Origin: Kordiimonas sediminis
GTDB taxonomy: Bacteria; Pseudomonadota; Alphaproteobacteria; Sphingomonadales; Kordiimonadaceae
DNA: 64,000 nt
Assembly (NCBI RefSeq): GCF_014656395.1
Contig: NZ_BNCI01000001.1
Span: forward strand, 248,001 to 312,000
Direction: 5' to 3'
Shown here: piece after piece, positions 1-9,257 of the stretch
How the letters are laid out: each line of letters starts with the position of its first letter
How positions within the stretch are numbered: position 1 is the stretch's first letter
The notes under the pieces: model-generated
What the model saw: only the letters and a program-made list of their open reading frames with translations
What the model was told of the DNA's origin: nothing
Databases searched by the model: none
Translations under genes and position numbers: made by a program

Positions 1-16
1 TACTCGCTATTCAAGT

Positions 17-1798
17 CTAAAAATCAAAATCGGACGTATCGTCCTCAGGGTCGATGAAGGACATATGGTCGCCTTCGCCAACCAGTGCAAGATCATCGTC
101 TTCGTCGCGGTTTTCCCGTACTGCCAACAATTCTGCCCCCGGAAACGCCGAAAACAGGGCTGCTACGACCGGATCTTCCATCGCCTCGTCACGACGCTTT
201 TGGTCACGGGCCACTTCCTGTTCACGAACAGAGGCATCCCCGCCTTCCTTCGTCAGGGTAATCACCCAGTCTTCTCCGGTCCAGGACTTCAGGCAGTTCT
301 TCACCCGCATGATAAAGTCAGCCGGTAACCGGTTAGAGAGGTTCAGTGTCATTTTCCCCGGTGCATAGCTAACAAGCCGGGAGTTATCTTTAAGCCCCAC
401 AGCAAGGGACGCCTCTTTCTCCAGATGAAACAGATCAATCATCTTTTCAAAAGAAATCGGCATGGGGTGCGGCGCATGTCCCGTTGGCTCGCTTTGTCGC
501 AAGGCAACAACCTGTGCCGTTGCCTGTGCCGTCATTGGCTGGCCGGGATTAGCTGCGGCACCCTGCATGGAAGCCTGCCCCTGCGTACCGCCACCTGCGG
601 GGCCAGCGCCCCCCGCCTGCACGCCCGCAGCAGGTGCACCTGCATTTTGGAGTTTCTTCACCAATTCGGCTGGTCCCGGCAGGTCAGCTGCGTAAGCCAG
701 TCTGATCAACACCATTTCCGCTGCAGAGATTGGGCTTGGTGAAACCCTAACTTCGCCAAGGCCTTTTAACAGCATCTGCCAGGCGCGTGTCAGTTGCGGC
801 ATAGACAGTGTCGTTGCCATCTTGCCGCCCTGCTCTTTCTCTGCCTCAGATACCAGCGAATCTGTCCCGGCATCCGGTGTCACTTTCAACCGGGTCAACC
901 AGTGGGTTACATCCAGAAGATCATTTAAAACCACGCTTGGATCCGCGCCGCGGTCATACTGTGACCGTAGCGTTGCCAACGCCGCCTGAATATCGCCTTT
1001 CATAACCTGCTCATACAGATCAAGTACTTGCGCCCGGTCAGCCAGCCCAAGCATGGACCGGACCTGATCCTCCATGATATCACCGCCAGCATGGGCAATA
1101 GCCTGATCAAGCAGGGACAAACTATCCCGGACGGACCCTTCTGCTGCCCGCGCGATCATTTTCAGGGCACTTTCTTCAGCCTTACAGCCCTCTGCCTCAA
1201 CAATGCCTGCAAGATGCGCAACAAGGGTGGCAGATTCGATCCGCTTCAAGTCAAACCGCTGGCAACGTGACAGAATAGTAATCGGCAGTTTGCGAATTTC
1301 CGTTGTCGCAAAAATGAATTTCACATGGGACGGTGGCTCTTCCAGTGTTTTCAAAAGCGCATTGAAAGCCTGCTTCGACAACATGTGCACTTCGTCGATG
1401 ATATAGACTTTAAAGCGGGCAGAGACAGGGGAATACCGGACACTTTCGATAATTTCGCGCACATCATCGACACCTGTGCGGCTGGCCGCATCCATTTCAA
1501 GCACGTCAACATGCCGGGATTCAGCGATTGAGGTACAGGCTTCGCATGTCCCGCACGGATCAATTGTCGGACCATCATGGGCGGTACAATTCAGGGCCTT
1601 CGCAATAATTCTGGCCGTTGTGGTTTTACCCACACCCCGGACACCGGTTAGAACGAATGCATGCGCCAGACGACCAGCATCAATCGCGTTGGACAGCGTT
1701 CTGACCATTGCTTCCTGCCCGATCAGACTACTGAAATCAGATGGCCGATACTTTCTCGCGAGAACGCGATATTCCTGATTGGAGCCCTGTTCGCTCAT
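17..1798 (-). CDS. dnaX: DNA polymerase III subunit gamma/tau
   Basis: Clamp-loader ATPase of the replicative polymerase, 593 aa. The N-terminal AAA+ module shows Walker A (GVRGVGKTTTARI), the four-cysteine zinc module ending CGTCEAC, Walker B with DEVH (IIDEVHMLS) and the SRC arginine-finger motif (ILSRCQRF). A Gly/Ala/Gln-rich linker near residues 385-430 separates it from the acidic C-terminal tau-like region. The ATG beginning MSEQGSNQ is chosen; seven further in-frame codons upstream contribute nothing family-like. The SRP RNA gene lies about 120 bases upstream on the same strand, a common alphaproteobacterial arrangement. The stop is 16 bases from the left window edge, so the usual downstream partners (ybaB, recR) would be outside the window. 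Confidence 0.97.
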   Translation of the reverse strand: MSEQGSNQEYRVLARKYRPSDFSSLIGQEAMVRTLSNAIDAGRLAHAFVLTGVRGVGKTTTARIIAKALNCTAHDGPTIDPCGTCEACTSIAESRHVDVLEMDAASRTGVDDVREIIESVRYSPVSARFKVYIIDEVHMLSKQAFNALLKTLEEPPSHVKFIFATTEIRKLPITILSRCQRFDLKRIESATLVAHLAGIVEAEGCKAEESALKMIARAAEGSVRDSLSLLDQAIAHAGGDIMEDQVRSMLGLADRAQVLDLYEQVMKGDIQAALATLRSQYDRGADPSVVLNDLLDVTHWLTRLKVTPDAGTDSLVSEAEKEQGGKMATTLSMPQLTRAWQMLLKGLGEVRVSPSPISAAEMVLIRLAYAADLPGPAELVKKLQNAGAPAAGVQAGGAGPAGGGTQGQASMQGAAANPGQPMTAQATAQVVALRQSEPTGHAPHPMPISFEKMIDLFHLEKEASLAVGLKDNSRLVSYAPGKMTLNLSNRLPADFIMRVKNCLKSWTGEDWVITLTKEGGDASVREQEVARDQKRRDEAMEDPVVAALFSAFPGAELLAVRENRDEDDDLALVGEGDHMSFIDPEDDTSDFDF

Positions 1799-1918
1799 GG
1801 TGTTATGGACCTCCCACACATCATACTGGATCGTTCACAGAGGAGTAGCAGCTAATGCCCCGCCATGAAAGAGGATATACACGAATTCTTCTGAATTTTT
1901 GGGGAGATTGTTTAGGGT

Positions 1919-2010
1919 GGAAGAACCAGACGACCCAAGCCAAACTCGTTACGGCTGCTTCCTTTCGGACCTGACCGGATTGGCGAGCGGATTGTCCGCC
2001 GGCTCTTCCG
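1919..2010 (-). ncRNA. ffs: Signal recognition particle RNA (4.5S, small bacterial type)
   Basis: On the minus strand the sequence carries the SRP RNA signature GGTCAGGTCCGAAAGGAAGC (plus-strand about 1954-1973), which forms the conserved Ffh-binding hairpin with its GAAA-type tetraloop. The ends pair perfectly over nine positions: GGAAGAGCC (plus 2001-2009) with GGTTCTTCC (plus 1919-1927, counting one G-U), closing a roughly 92-nt hairpin as in 4.5S RNA. The exact 5' and 3' ends are inferred from this helix. The RNA binds Ffh for cotranslational targeting of membrane proteins. It lies between divergent dnaX and nudC. Confidence 0.93.
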
Positions 2011-2014
2011 AAGC

Positions 2015-2045
2015 TGTATATGGCGATTCTTTCGGCCACTTGCAA
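2015..2045 (-). promoter_or_regulatory. Putative promoter of the SRP RNA gene
   Basis: On the minus strand, TTGCAA (2040-2045) and TATACA (2015-2020) resemble sigma-70 -35 and -10 elements. The 19-base spacer is slightly long. The -10 element ends about five bases before the inferred 5' end of the SRP RNA, which is the expected distance. This is a visual match only. Confidence 0.4.
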
Positions 2046-2093
2046 GAGGTTTATTCTGCCTGTACCGTGGCGATGGTGAAAAAAGGTGTATTT

Positions 2094-3026
2094 ATGACTT
2101 TATCTGCTATCCAAACAGTATTTTCCGGCAACCCTCTTGACCGCGCAGATACCTTAAGACCCGAGCCAACTTTACTAACCGATTGGGCTAACCGGGATGA
2201 TGCCCGGTGTATGGTCTTCGCTGGCGACCGTATTCTTACGGGGCCTGATGTCGGGGAAATCATCTGGCTGACAGCATCACAGATGCGATTTCTACCGGTT
2301 GCCCTGAAAATCTTTTTGGGGCTGGACGGCGCAGCCCCGCGCTATGCAGCACGCCTTGCCGGATCAGCAGAAGATTTTGACGGCATGTTTGACCATAACA
2401 GATTTCGCGATGCACGCAGTATTGCGACAAAACGGGGCATGGCAGAACCCGAGCTAGGGATCATCGCACAGGCAAAATCCATTCTGGACTGGCATGTCAG
2501 CCACCGGCACTGTTCCAAATGCGGGCACGAATCTGCGCTTGTCAAAGGCGGCTACGAACGCGAATGCCCTGACTGCGGCGCCCAGCATTTTCCGCGCACC
2601 GATCCGGTCGTCATCATGCTGGCGCTTTCCAATGACAGAGCCCTGGTCGGACGAGGTTATCAGTGGCCCGAGGGACTGTATTCGGCACTGGCTGGCTATG
2701 TTGAGCCGGGGGAGACGATCGAAGAGGCCGTAGCACGGGAGTTGATGGAGGAAACAAACATCCACAGCTGCAATGTGCGTTACATTTGTAGTCAGCCGTG
2801 GCCGTGGCCTTCTTCCCTGATGATTGGCTGCATTGCGGATGCCACCACGACCGAGATAACCCGCGACGAAACGGAAATAGAAGATGCGCGCTGGGTAACC
2901 AAGCAGGAAGCCATAAAGGCGCTGCAAAAAGGCTCTGGCGATGAAACGGTGGACAGCGACATTTTCATGCCGCCCCCTGTGGCAATCGCACATACGCTCA
3001 TTCGTCACTGGGTGGAGCATTATTAA
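2094..3026 (+). CDS. nudC: NAD(+) diphosphatase / RNA deNADding Nudix hydrolase NudC
   Basis: Hydrolyses NAD(H) to NMN(H) and AMP, and in characterised members removes NAD caps from RNA. 310 aa. A zinc ribbon is formed by C140, C143, C158 and C161. The Nudix box spans about residues 201-223 (GYVEPGE..., then REL-EE), followed by the NudC hallmark SQPWPWPSS. The frame stays open to 1899, but that extension reads through the antisense of the SRP RNA gene and has no family similarity, so the ATG at 2094 (MTLSAIQ) is preferred; an in-frame ATG at 2073 is also possible. It converges with the pterin dehydratase gene, 13 bases away. Confidence 0.93.
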   Translation: MTLSAIQTVFSGNPLDRADTLRPEPTLLTDWANRDDARCMVFAGDRILTGPDVGEIIWLTASQMRFLPVALKIFLGLDGAAPRYAARLAGSAEDFDGMFDHNRFRDARSIATKRGMAEPELGIIAQAKSILDWHVSHRHCSKCGHESALVKGGYERECPDCGAQHFPRTDPVVIMLALSNDRALVGRGYQWPEGLYSALAGYVEPGETIEEAVARELMEETNIHSCNVRYICSQPWPWPSSLMIGCIADATTTEITRDETEIEDARWVTKQEAIKALQKGSGDETVDSDIFMPPPVAIAHTLIRHWVEHY

Positions 3027-3039
3027 GTTGCAAGCATGA

Positions 3040-3333
3040 TTACGCGTTAAAAAACGCATCCATGGCGGCTGCCATATCCGTATCCCGGTGGCTTACACCT
3101 CCGACATCATGGGTCGTCAGATTAACATCAACCTTATTATAGACATTGAACCATTCAGGGTGGTGGTCCATTTTCTCTGCCAGCAAAGCGACGCGGCTCA
3201 TAAACGCCCATGCGGCGCTAAAGCCTTTAAAAACATACCGTTTTTTCAGTGCCTTTGAGCCTGCGTCATAGTCCCAGCCAGACAGTGATTGCAGCGCTTC
3301 TGACCGCGCTGTATCTGTTAATTCATCAACCAT
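3040..3333 (-). CDS. 4a-hydroxytetrahydrobiopterin dehydratase (pterin-4a-carbinolamine dehydratase)
   Basis: Small enzyme (97 aa, normal family length) that dehydrates 4a-hydroxytetrahydropterin, recycling the cofactor of aromatic amino-acid hydroxylases. The family core is visible: the [11 protein letters not shown] helix, [16 protein letters not shown] with the paired histidines and the following tryptophan, and the terminal [11 protein letters not shown] with its Asp-His. The start ATG has the Shine-Dalgarno GAGGAGAGG. It lies 25 bases downstream of the sirtuin gene and is probably cotranscribed with it. No aromatic amino-acid hydroxylase lies in the window. Confidence 0.93.
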   Translation of the reverse strand: MVDELTDTARSEALQSLSGWDYDAGSKALKKRYVFKGFSAAWAFMSRVALLAEKMDHHPEWFNVYNKVDVNLTTHDVGGVSHRDTDMAAAMDAFFNA

Positions 3334-3358
3334 CGTGTTCCTCTCCTCTGCGACAGGA

Positions 3359-4063
3359 TTATCCTGCCGCTAAAATTTCCTCAACAAAGGCAGGTACCAA
3401 ATCCCCTGCCCGGCCATGGCGACATTCTGCAAACATCGTCGCACCTTCACTGGGTTCCAGATTTATCTCGAGCGTATGCGCCCGCCCCAATCGCCGCACC
3501 GACGCCACAAATCCGGCAGCAGGGTAAACATTGCCGCTGGTGCCAATGGATACGAACAGATCACAGTCGGATAGTGCCATTTCTATATCATCCATATAAA
3601 AAGGCATTTCACCGAACCAGACAATATGCGGACGCAGCGAAGGAGCACCGCCACAGGCAGGACACGCTGTTTTCTGATCGCAGTCACCCTCCCAGAAATG
3701 CACGGTTTTACAGGACAAACAGCGCACTTTTTTCAGCTCTCCATGCATGTGGACTACAGAAGACGCGCCGCCCCGTTCATGCAGATCGTCAACATTTTGC
3801 GTGATCAAAGTAACAGTGCCGCGGTGTTGGCCCTGCAGTTTCGCCAAAGCCTTATGCGCGTTGTTCGGGTCAACAGTCCCAAGCTGGGCACGGCGCAAAT
3901 TATAAAAATGCTGCACAAGGTCAGGATCACGCTGAAAGGCTTCCGGTGTTGCGACATCCTCTATCCTGTGCTGTTCCCACAGGCCGCCGTTATCACGGAA
4001 TGTCGCCACACCTGATTCCGCAGAAATCCCTGCCCCTGTTAAAATGACTATGTTTTCATACAT
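3359..4063 (-). CDS. cobB: NAD-dependent protein deacylase, class III sirtuin (CobB type)
   Basis: Sir2-family enzyme that removes acyl groups from lysine using NAD+. 234 aa. It shows the Rossmann NAD motif [27 protein letters not shown], the catalytic histidine in [11 protein letters not shown], and a four-cysteine zinc module (CLSC...CPACGG). The FYNLRR segment contains the Tyr-x-x-Arg pair that in class III sirtuins (E. coli CobB, SIRT5) recognises succinyl/malonyl groups, so desuccinylase activity is likely by family knowledge. GGGGAAG precedes the ATG. Divergent from the phosphatase gene, sharing a 114-base intergenic region. Confidence 0.95.
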   Translation of the reverse strand: MYENIVILTGAGISAESGVATFRDNGGLWEQHRIEDVATPEAFQRDPDLVQHFYNLRRAQLGTVDPNNAHKALAKLQGQHRGTVTLITQNVDDLHERGGASSVVHMHGELKKVRCLSCKTVHFWEGDCDQKTACPACGGAPSLRPHIVWFGEMPFYMDDIEMALSDCDLFVSIGTSGNVYPAAGFVASVRRLGRAHTLEINLEPSEGATMFAECRHGRAGDLVPAFVEEILAAG

Positions 4064-4177
4064 AGCAATTACACTTCCCCTTGTTACTGTCTCGGCGCTA
4101 GGGTACCAAGATTGACAACTGTTTCCAGCTTTTAGTGCGTCCTATCTTCTCTGTTTCAAAAAGGAAGTTTCCTAACC

Positions 4178-4666
4178 ATGATCAAGGTCCTGTTTGTATG
4201 TATGGGAAATATCTGCAGATCCCCAATGGCAGAGGGAGCGTTCAGAAGCGCAGTCTCGGCTGCAGGACTACAGGATAGATTTCATATTGATAGTGCGGGG
4301 ACAATTGGCTTCCATGCTGGTAACCCGCCAGACCGCCGCGCCATTCATACCGCACAGAAAAACGGTATCCAGATCAATAATCAGCGATCCCGCAAGGTCA
4401 TGCCTGATGATTTCCGTGTGTTTGATTATATTCTGGCGATGGACCATGAAAATCTTGATGATCTGCTTGATCGCGCCCCAACTGAACACCAGCAGAAAAT
4501 CAGCTTGTTCCTGCCTTATGCACCCCAATTGTCAATGTCGGAAATGCCTGACCCCTACTACGGCGCTGACAATCAGTTCGACCTGTGTTTTCGTGCGGCG
4601 ACGATCGCAGCCGAAGAATTGCTGCACCATATTTCAGCGCAGCACAATCTGCCCATCAGTATTTAA
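4178..4666 (+). CDS. Low-molecular-weight protein tyrosine phosphatase
   Basis: 162 aa with the diagnostic N-terminal P-loop CMGNICRSPMAEG (CX5RS) and the late general-acid motif DPYYG (Asp-Pro). Length and motif spacing fit the LMW-PTP family, which dephosphorylates tyrosine in regulatory or polysaccharide-export proteins, or low-molecular-weight phosphoesters. No partner tyrosine kinase or capsule gene is adjacent, so the substrate is unknown. The ATG is preceded by AAAAAGGAAG. It converges with tesA. Confidence 0.94.
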   Translation: MIKVLFVCMGNICRSPMAEGAFRSAVSAAGLQDRFHIDSAGTIGFHAGNPPDRRAIHTAQKNGIQINNQRSRKVMPDDFRVFDYILAMDHENLDDLLDRAPTEHQQKISLFLPYAPQLSMSEMPDPYYGADNQFDLCFRAATIAAEELLHHISAQHNLPISI

Positions 4667-4696
4667 AGTTTTTCACCCACGCGTTACCAAAGTGTC

Positions 4697-5386
4697 TTAT
4701 TCGCTATCCAGTGACGTCAGATACGCCTGAACCACAGGGCCAACCTTACTGACAATAATGGTCACACCCTCTTTCGTTGGGTGAATGCCGTCAGGCTGAT
4801 TTAATTCCGGGATAGCTGCGACGCCGTCCAGAAAAAATGGATAAAGCTCCACACCGTATTTCACAGACAAGTCTTTGTAGATGGAATCGAAAATTGCAGC
4901 ATAATCAGGACCAAGATTTGGCGGTGCCAACATACCAAGCAGGAGAACAGGGATATCTCTGTCCGTCAGTGTTTTGACCATCGCGTCCATGTTGTCGCGG
5001 GTCACTGCCGGGTCAATGCCACGCAGCCCGTCATTACCGCCAAGACCCAAGATAACCAGATCAGGCTTGCCGTCTTTAAAGGGCGCCAAAGACCAGTCCA
5101 GACGGGACCGGCCGCCGCTTGTTGTATCGCCGGACACACCACCGTTCGTCACCTTAATCGTGGCGTCCGTCTTCATATTGCTGTTCAGCCAGACCTCTAA
5201 CTGATCCGTGAAACCATCACCCGGCCCCAGGCCGTAACCGGCGGTCAGGCTGTCGCCAAAGGCCAGGATATTAACAGTTGCCGGCTCTTTTGCCCCATCT
5301 GTCGCCAAAGCAGCACTACCAAGCGCAAAAACAAGGACAAAAGCAGCAAAATTTGACCATAAAGCACGAATAAAAGCGAATGACAT
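4697..5386 (-). CDS. tesA: Multifunctional acyl-CoA thioesterase I / arylesterase (SGNH hydrolase)
   Basis: 229-aa exported GDSL/SGNH hydrolase. Block I is FGDSLTAGYGLG (nucleophile Ser), block III is GLGGNDGLRG (oxyanion Asn), block V is DGIHPTKEG (Asp and His). The N-terminus is a signal peptide (about residues 1-28, hydrophobic core FAAFVLVFALGSAAL), so it acts in the periplasm. The ATG at 5386 has CAGGAG upstream; an ATG at 5428 in the same frame lacks a ribosome-binding site. The divergent tesA / ybbA-ybbP layout matches that of enterobacteria, which supports the assignment. Confidence 0.93.
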   Translation of the reverse strand: MSFAFIRALWSNFAAFVLVFALGSAALATDGAKEPATVNILAFGDSLTAGYGLGPGDGFTDQLEVWLNSNMKTDATIKVTNGGVSGDTTSGGRSRLDWSLAPFKDGKPDLVILGLGGNDGLRGIDPAVTRDNMDAMVKTLTDRDIPVLLLGMLAPPNLGPDYAAIFDSIYKDLSVKYGVELYPFFLDGVAAIPELNQPDGIHPTKEGVTIIVSKVGPVVQAYLTSLDSE

Positions 5387-5504
5387 AATCGAACAGGCTC
5401 CTGATTGCGTATAAACTCTGGAATTCATATGGTTTTATACCTATCTAAAAGGACCATAAGTATAAATCTTGCCCTTAAAGTGGCAGCGGAGGATGTGAAA
5501 AACA

Positions 5505-6245
5505 ATGGCTGATCGTAAATCTGTTATCAATTTGTCTGATGTGGAACTAACACTTGAAAGCGGCGCAGGCCCTGTCCACATCCTGAAAGGCCTGTCATTT
5601 GACATCAAGATTGGCGAAACAGTCGGCATTGTTGGCCCGTCCGGTTCCGGGAAATCCTCATTAATGAGCCTGATGACAGGGCTTGAACAGGCATCAAAAG
5701 GCACCGTTGATGTTGACGGCCTGATCCTGAATACCGCGGATGAAGACACGTTGGCGCGTCACCGTCTTAGCCGCATTGGTATTGTTATGCAGGCCTTCCA
5801 TCTGATCCCGACGATGACAGCACTTGAAAATGTTGCCGTGCCACTAGAGCTTGCCGGTGTGGACGACGCCTTTGACCGCGCCGCACATGAACTGGAAGCC
5901 GTAGGTCTAGCCCACCGCATGGACCATTATCCTTCTCAATTGTCGGGCGGGGAGCAACAACGCGTAGCACTTGCACGCGCCCTGGCACCAGAGCCCGCGA
6001 TCCTGTTTGGTGATGAGCCAACCGGTAATCTTGACTATAAAACCGGCCAATCCATCATCGAGTTGCTGTTTGACCTTGCCCGCAAACGTGGTTCCACACT
6101 GGTAATCGTGACGCACGACCCAAAACTGGCTGACCGCTGCGCGCGCGTGATTACCATGTCCGACGGCAAGATCGTCGATGACACAGGGGACACTGCCTCA
6201 ATCACCGGGACGGAAACTGTCAGCAGCAAGGTAGCCAAATCATGA
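5505..6245 (+). CDS. ybbA: ABC transporter ATP-binding protein, YbbA type
   Basis: 246-aa ATPase of the LolD/MacB-like class. Walker [11 protein letters not shown]-loop in [13 protein letters not shown], signature [15 protein letters not shown], Walker [13 protein letters not shown] and the H-switch VTHDPK are all intact. It pairs with the downstream permease through an ATGA overlap (6242-6245) and sits divergent to tesA, the conserved neighbourhood of E. coli YbbA-YbbP. By family knowledge it probably drives mechanotransmission or lipoprotein/lipid handling rather than small-molecule import. The actual substrate is unknown. Confidence 0.95.
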   Translation: MADRKSVINLSDVELTLESGAGPVHILKGLSFDIKIGETVGIVGPSGSGKSSLMSLMTGLEQASKGTVDVDGLILNTADEDTLARHRLSRIGIVMQAFHLIPTMTALENVAVPLELAGVDDAFDRAAHELEAVGLAHRMDHYPSQLSGGEQQRVALARALAPEPAILFGDEPTGNLDYKTGQSIIELLFDLARKRGSTLVIVTHDPKLADRCARVITMSDGKIVDDTGDTASITGTETVSSKVAKS

Positions 6246-8779
6246 TTACCCGCCACAGCCGGACCCCGGTTGCCCTGCGTTTTGCGCTACGCGAACTGCG
6301 GGGGAGCCTGAAGAATTTCCGTATTTTCATGGCCTGTCTGATTTTGGGCGTAGCGGCCATTGCAAGCGTCGCCTCCCTGACACAGGCGATTGAAGAAGGG
6401 CTGGCCCGTGAAGGGCAGAACATTCTGGGCGGGGACATTGAAATTCGCCTGTTCCAGCGCAAAGCAGACCCTTCGCTTGCTGACTTTGTCGCGGACAAAG
6501 GAACATTATCCAACAGCGCCCGCCTGCGAACCATGGCACGGGCACAAACCAGCGGCAAATCTACGCTGGTTGAGCTGCGCGGCGTGGACAGTTTTTATCC
6601 CTTGTACGGAGCACTGACAACAACACCCCAATTGGATAATGATGCGCTCTTTAAAAAGCGCGGGGAAACCTGGGGGGTGGCTATCGACCCACTGCTGGCA
6701 CAGCGACTTGGTGTTGATGTTGGCGACCGACTGACATTTGGCGCGGTCACCACAGACATCCGGGCTTTAATCGACAATGAACCCGATAAAGCAAACCTCG
6801 GTTTCCAGCTTGGGCCAAGTGTTATGATCCGCATGGACGCTATAGAAGAAAGCGGCCTGATTACCGTCGGAAGCCTGGTGGATTATTACTATAAAGTGCG
6901 CCTGAATGACCCGTTAGCGGTTCAAGCGTTTCGTGATCAATTAGAAGAAGCATACCCAGAGGAAAGCTGGCGTGTGCGCGACCGCAGCCGCAGCGCCCCT
7001 GGCCTGCGCCGGTTTATCGACCAGATGGGCATGTTCCTGACGTTGGTTGGTCTGGCTGCCTTGATTGTTGGCGGCGTTGGGGTGGGTAATGCTGTGCGCG
7101 GCTATATGGACCGCAAGACAAAAACCATTGCCACTTTCAAGATTTTGGGCGCAGACGGCAATACGATTTTTGCCACATATTTCATTCAGGTCATGCTGAT
7201 CGGGGTGATTGCGATCATCGCTGGGTTGACATTGGGTGCCATGCTGCCCGGCACGCTGGCGACGTTCCTGCCTGACACATTACCTGTCAAACCTGATCAG
7301 GGTGTCTATCCGCTGGCGCTCGCGCTTGCGGCAACATACGGTCTTTTGATCACGATTGCCTTTACTGTGTGGCCGCTGGGCGTCGCACGCGACTTGCCTG
7401 CGGTGCATTTATTCCGGTCCATTGTAACCGAAGATACACGCCGTCCACGCCGCATTTATCTTGCCATGATTGCGCTTGCTGCACTGTTCACTGGCCTGCT
7501 CGCCGTCTTGCTATCTGGCAACAAAATGCTGGCCGCCGGGTTTCTGGCAGGGGCCATAGGGGCGATTGCGCTTCTCAAGGTCACAAGTGCCCTAATTCAA
7601 AAGCTTGCCGCCCGGATCAAAGGCGTACGTAGTCCGCTGGTTCGGATGGCCATCGCCAATCTGCACAGACCGGGCGCCGCAACAGGCGCCGTTGTTATAT
7701 CGCTAGGGCTTGGGCTGACGCTATTTGCAAGTCTTGCCCTGATCGAAGGCAATCTGGGGAAACAATTGCAGGAAGAAGTGCCAAGCGAAGCACCGGCCTT
7801 TTTCATCATTGATATTCAGCCTTGGCAGGTAGACGACTTTAAGAATGCTGCGGCATCCATTGACGGTGTCAGCGATATTATTATGGTGCCGTCGCTGCGT
7901 GGCCGTGTTGTCAAGATCAATGACACACCAGCCGCTGAATGGACAATACCAGACAGCCGGTTCCGCTGGATATTAAATGGGGATCGCGGTCTTAGCTATA
8001 ATGCAGAATTGCCCCACGGCAGTTATGTTACTGATGGAGACTGGTGGCCAGAAGAGTATGCAGGCCCCCCCGAGATTAGTTTCGGCAAGGAAGAAGCCGA
8101 AGGGCTGGGCGTCAAAATTGGTGACACCATCACCGTAAGCGTCTTGGGCCGCGAAATCACGGCAACGATCCGGTCCCTGCGCCAGATTGAATGGGGCAGC
8201 ATGGGCTTTAATTTTGTCATGCTGTTTGACCCGAACACGCTGAAAGCCGCGCCCCATACGTTTATGGCGACACTGAAAGCAGACACACAAACCGAAGAGA
8301 TAGCCCACGCGGCCCTGACACAGCAGTTTGAGAATATTACCGCGATCCGGATGAAAGAAGTTCTGTCGACGGTGAATACCCTTCTGGAACAGATTGGCAT
8401 AGCCGTTCGTGCAACTGCATTGGTTGCGATTATCGCTGGTGTATTTGTGCTTGCTGGTGCAATTGCCGCGGGCTTCCGCCAACGCGTCTATGAAAGCGTG
8501 ATCCTGAAAGTAGTGGGTGCCGTGCGGTCGCAGATCCTACGGGCGTACCTGCTGGAATATATGATGATCGGATTGATCACGAGCGCGATTGCCATCGGGC
8601 TTGGCTGTCTTGCAGGGTATGTGGTTGTCGCACAGGTTATGGATATGACCTTCACCCTGCTGCCGGCACCGGTTGTCATCACCGTCTGTGTCAGCTTATT
8701 TGTGACAATCCTATTTGGTCTTGGTTCAAGCTTCCGGGCGCTTTCCGTCAAACCCAATGAGGCCCTGCGCAACGAATAA
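6242..8779 (+). CDS. ybbP: ABC transporter permease, YbbP/FtsX-like
   Basis: 845-aa inner-membrane partner of YbbA. It has an N-terminal membrane segment (about residues 27-50), a large periplasmic domain, an FtsX-type three-helix block (about 258-380), further helices near 400-450, a second periplasmic domain, and a C-terminal FtsX block ending KPNEALRNE. This two-FtsX architecture and length match YbbP. The start overlaps the ybbA stop (ATGA), indicating translational coupling. Confidence 0.94.
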   Translation: MITRHSRTPVALRFALRELRGSLKNFRIFMACLILGVAAIASVASLTQAIEEGLAREGQNILGGDIEIRLFQRKADPSLADFVADKGTLSNSARLRTMARAQTSGKSTLVELRGVDSFYPLYGALTTTPQLDNDALFKKRGETWGVAIDPLLAQRLGVDVGDRLTFGAVTTDIRALIDNEPDKANLGFQLGPSVMIRMDAIEESGLITVGSLVDYYYKVRLNDPLAVQAFRDQLEEAYPEESWRVRDRSRSAPGLRRFIDQMGMFLTLVGLAALIVGGVGVGNAVRGYMDRKTKTIATFKILGADGNTIFATYFIQVMLIGVIAIIAGLTLGAMLPGTLATFLPDTLPVKPDQGVYPLALALAATYGLLITIAFTVWPLGVARDLPAVHLFRSIVTEDTRRPRRIYLAMIALAALFTGLLAVLLSGNKMLAAGFLAGAIGAIALLKVTSALIQKLAARIKGVRSPLVRMAIANLHRPGAATGAVVISLGLGLTLFASLALIEGNLGKQLQEEVPSEAPAFFIIDIQPWQVDDFKNAAASIDGVSDIIMVPSLRGRVVKINDTPAAEWTIPDSRFRWILNGDRGLSYNAELPHGSYVTDGDWWPEEYAGPPEISFGKEEAEGLGVKIGDTITVSVLGREITATIRSLRQIEWGSMGFNFVMLFDPNTLKAAPHTFMATLKADTQTEEIAHAALTQQFENITAIRMKEVLSTVNTLLEQIGIAVRATALVAIIAGVFVLAGAIAAGFRQRVYESVILKVVGAVRSQILRAYLLEYMMIGLITSAIAIGLGCLAGYVVVAQVMDMTFTLLPAPVVITVCVSLFVTILFGLGSSFRALSVKPNEALRNE

Positions 8780-8801
8780 GGCCCTCATGCAGGACAAAAA
8801 C

Positions 8802-9257
8802 TTAAGTACGACTGATACGGTCTATCACCGCGGCGGCAACAATCATAATGCCGCCGCCCAGTGCTGCAAAGGCACTGAAAGATGCAAGCAAACGGTCCAG
8901 ATCCGGCGTTGATGCGGACTCCAGGAAAAAACTGGATACTGCAAGTAAGGGGGACAGAAGTATCAGTCCCGATCGAGCCAGCGTAATAAGTATATGCAAG
9001 GCCGCAAACCGTCCACGGTCTTCATCGGTGACGCGCAGGTCGTACGATCCCGCCAAAAATAGATTCAGCAGACATCCAAACAGAAAATATATATGGGCAG
9101 ACCGGTAAAGCATCCTTGGGCCATCGGCCATGCCGGCAAGACCGTCCAGCCCCAGCGCCATATATTGTCCCGTTAAAGCGAAGGCAGTCAGGCCCACTAT
9201 CCCAACCCAAAAATGCGACCGACACAGATATGGATATATCCCTAGCAACAGGGGCAC
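8802..9257 (-). CDS. Small four-helix membrane protein, unknown function
   Basis: Not recognised as a named family. The 151-residue frame predicts about four membrane segments (around residues 14-35, 50-68, 88-107 and 125-145), with a short charged loop (DLRVTDEDRGR) between the second and third. The frame begins at a GTG overlapping the end of the deformylase-like gene by 16 bases, directly after GGAGAAGG. The precise start is therefore uncertain but coupling is likely. It is the last gene of a minus-strand run and converges with ybbP. Confidence 0.6.
   Translation of the reverse strand: MPLLLGIYPYLCRSHFWVGIVGLTAFALTGQYMALGLDGLAGMADGPRMLYRSAHIYFLFGCLLNLFLAGSYDLRVTDEDRGRFAALHILITLARSGLILLSPLLAVSSFFLESASTPDLDRLLASFSAFAALGGGIMIVAAAVIDRISRT

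Noticed and set aside
2454-3059. Minus-strand frame of about 201 codons opposite nudC
   Set aside because: It covers the conserved zinc ribbon and Nudix box on the other strand and shows no family motif of its own.
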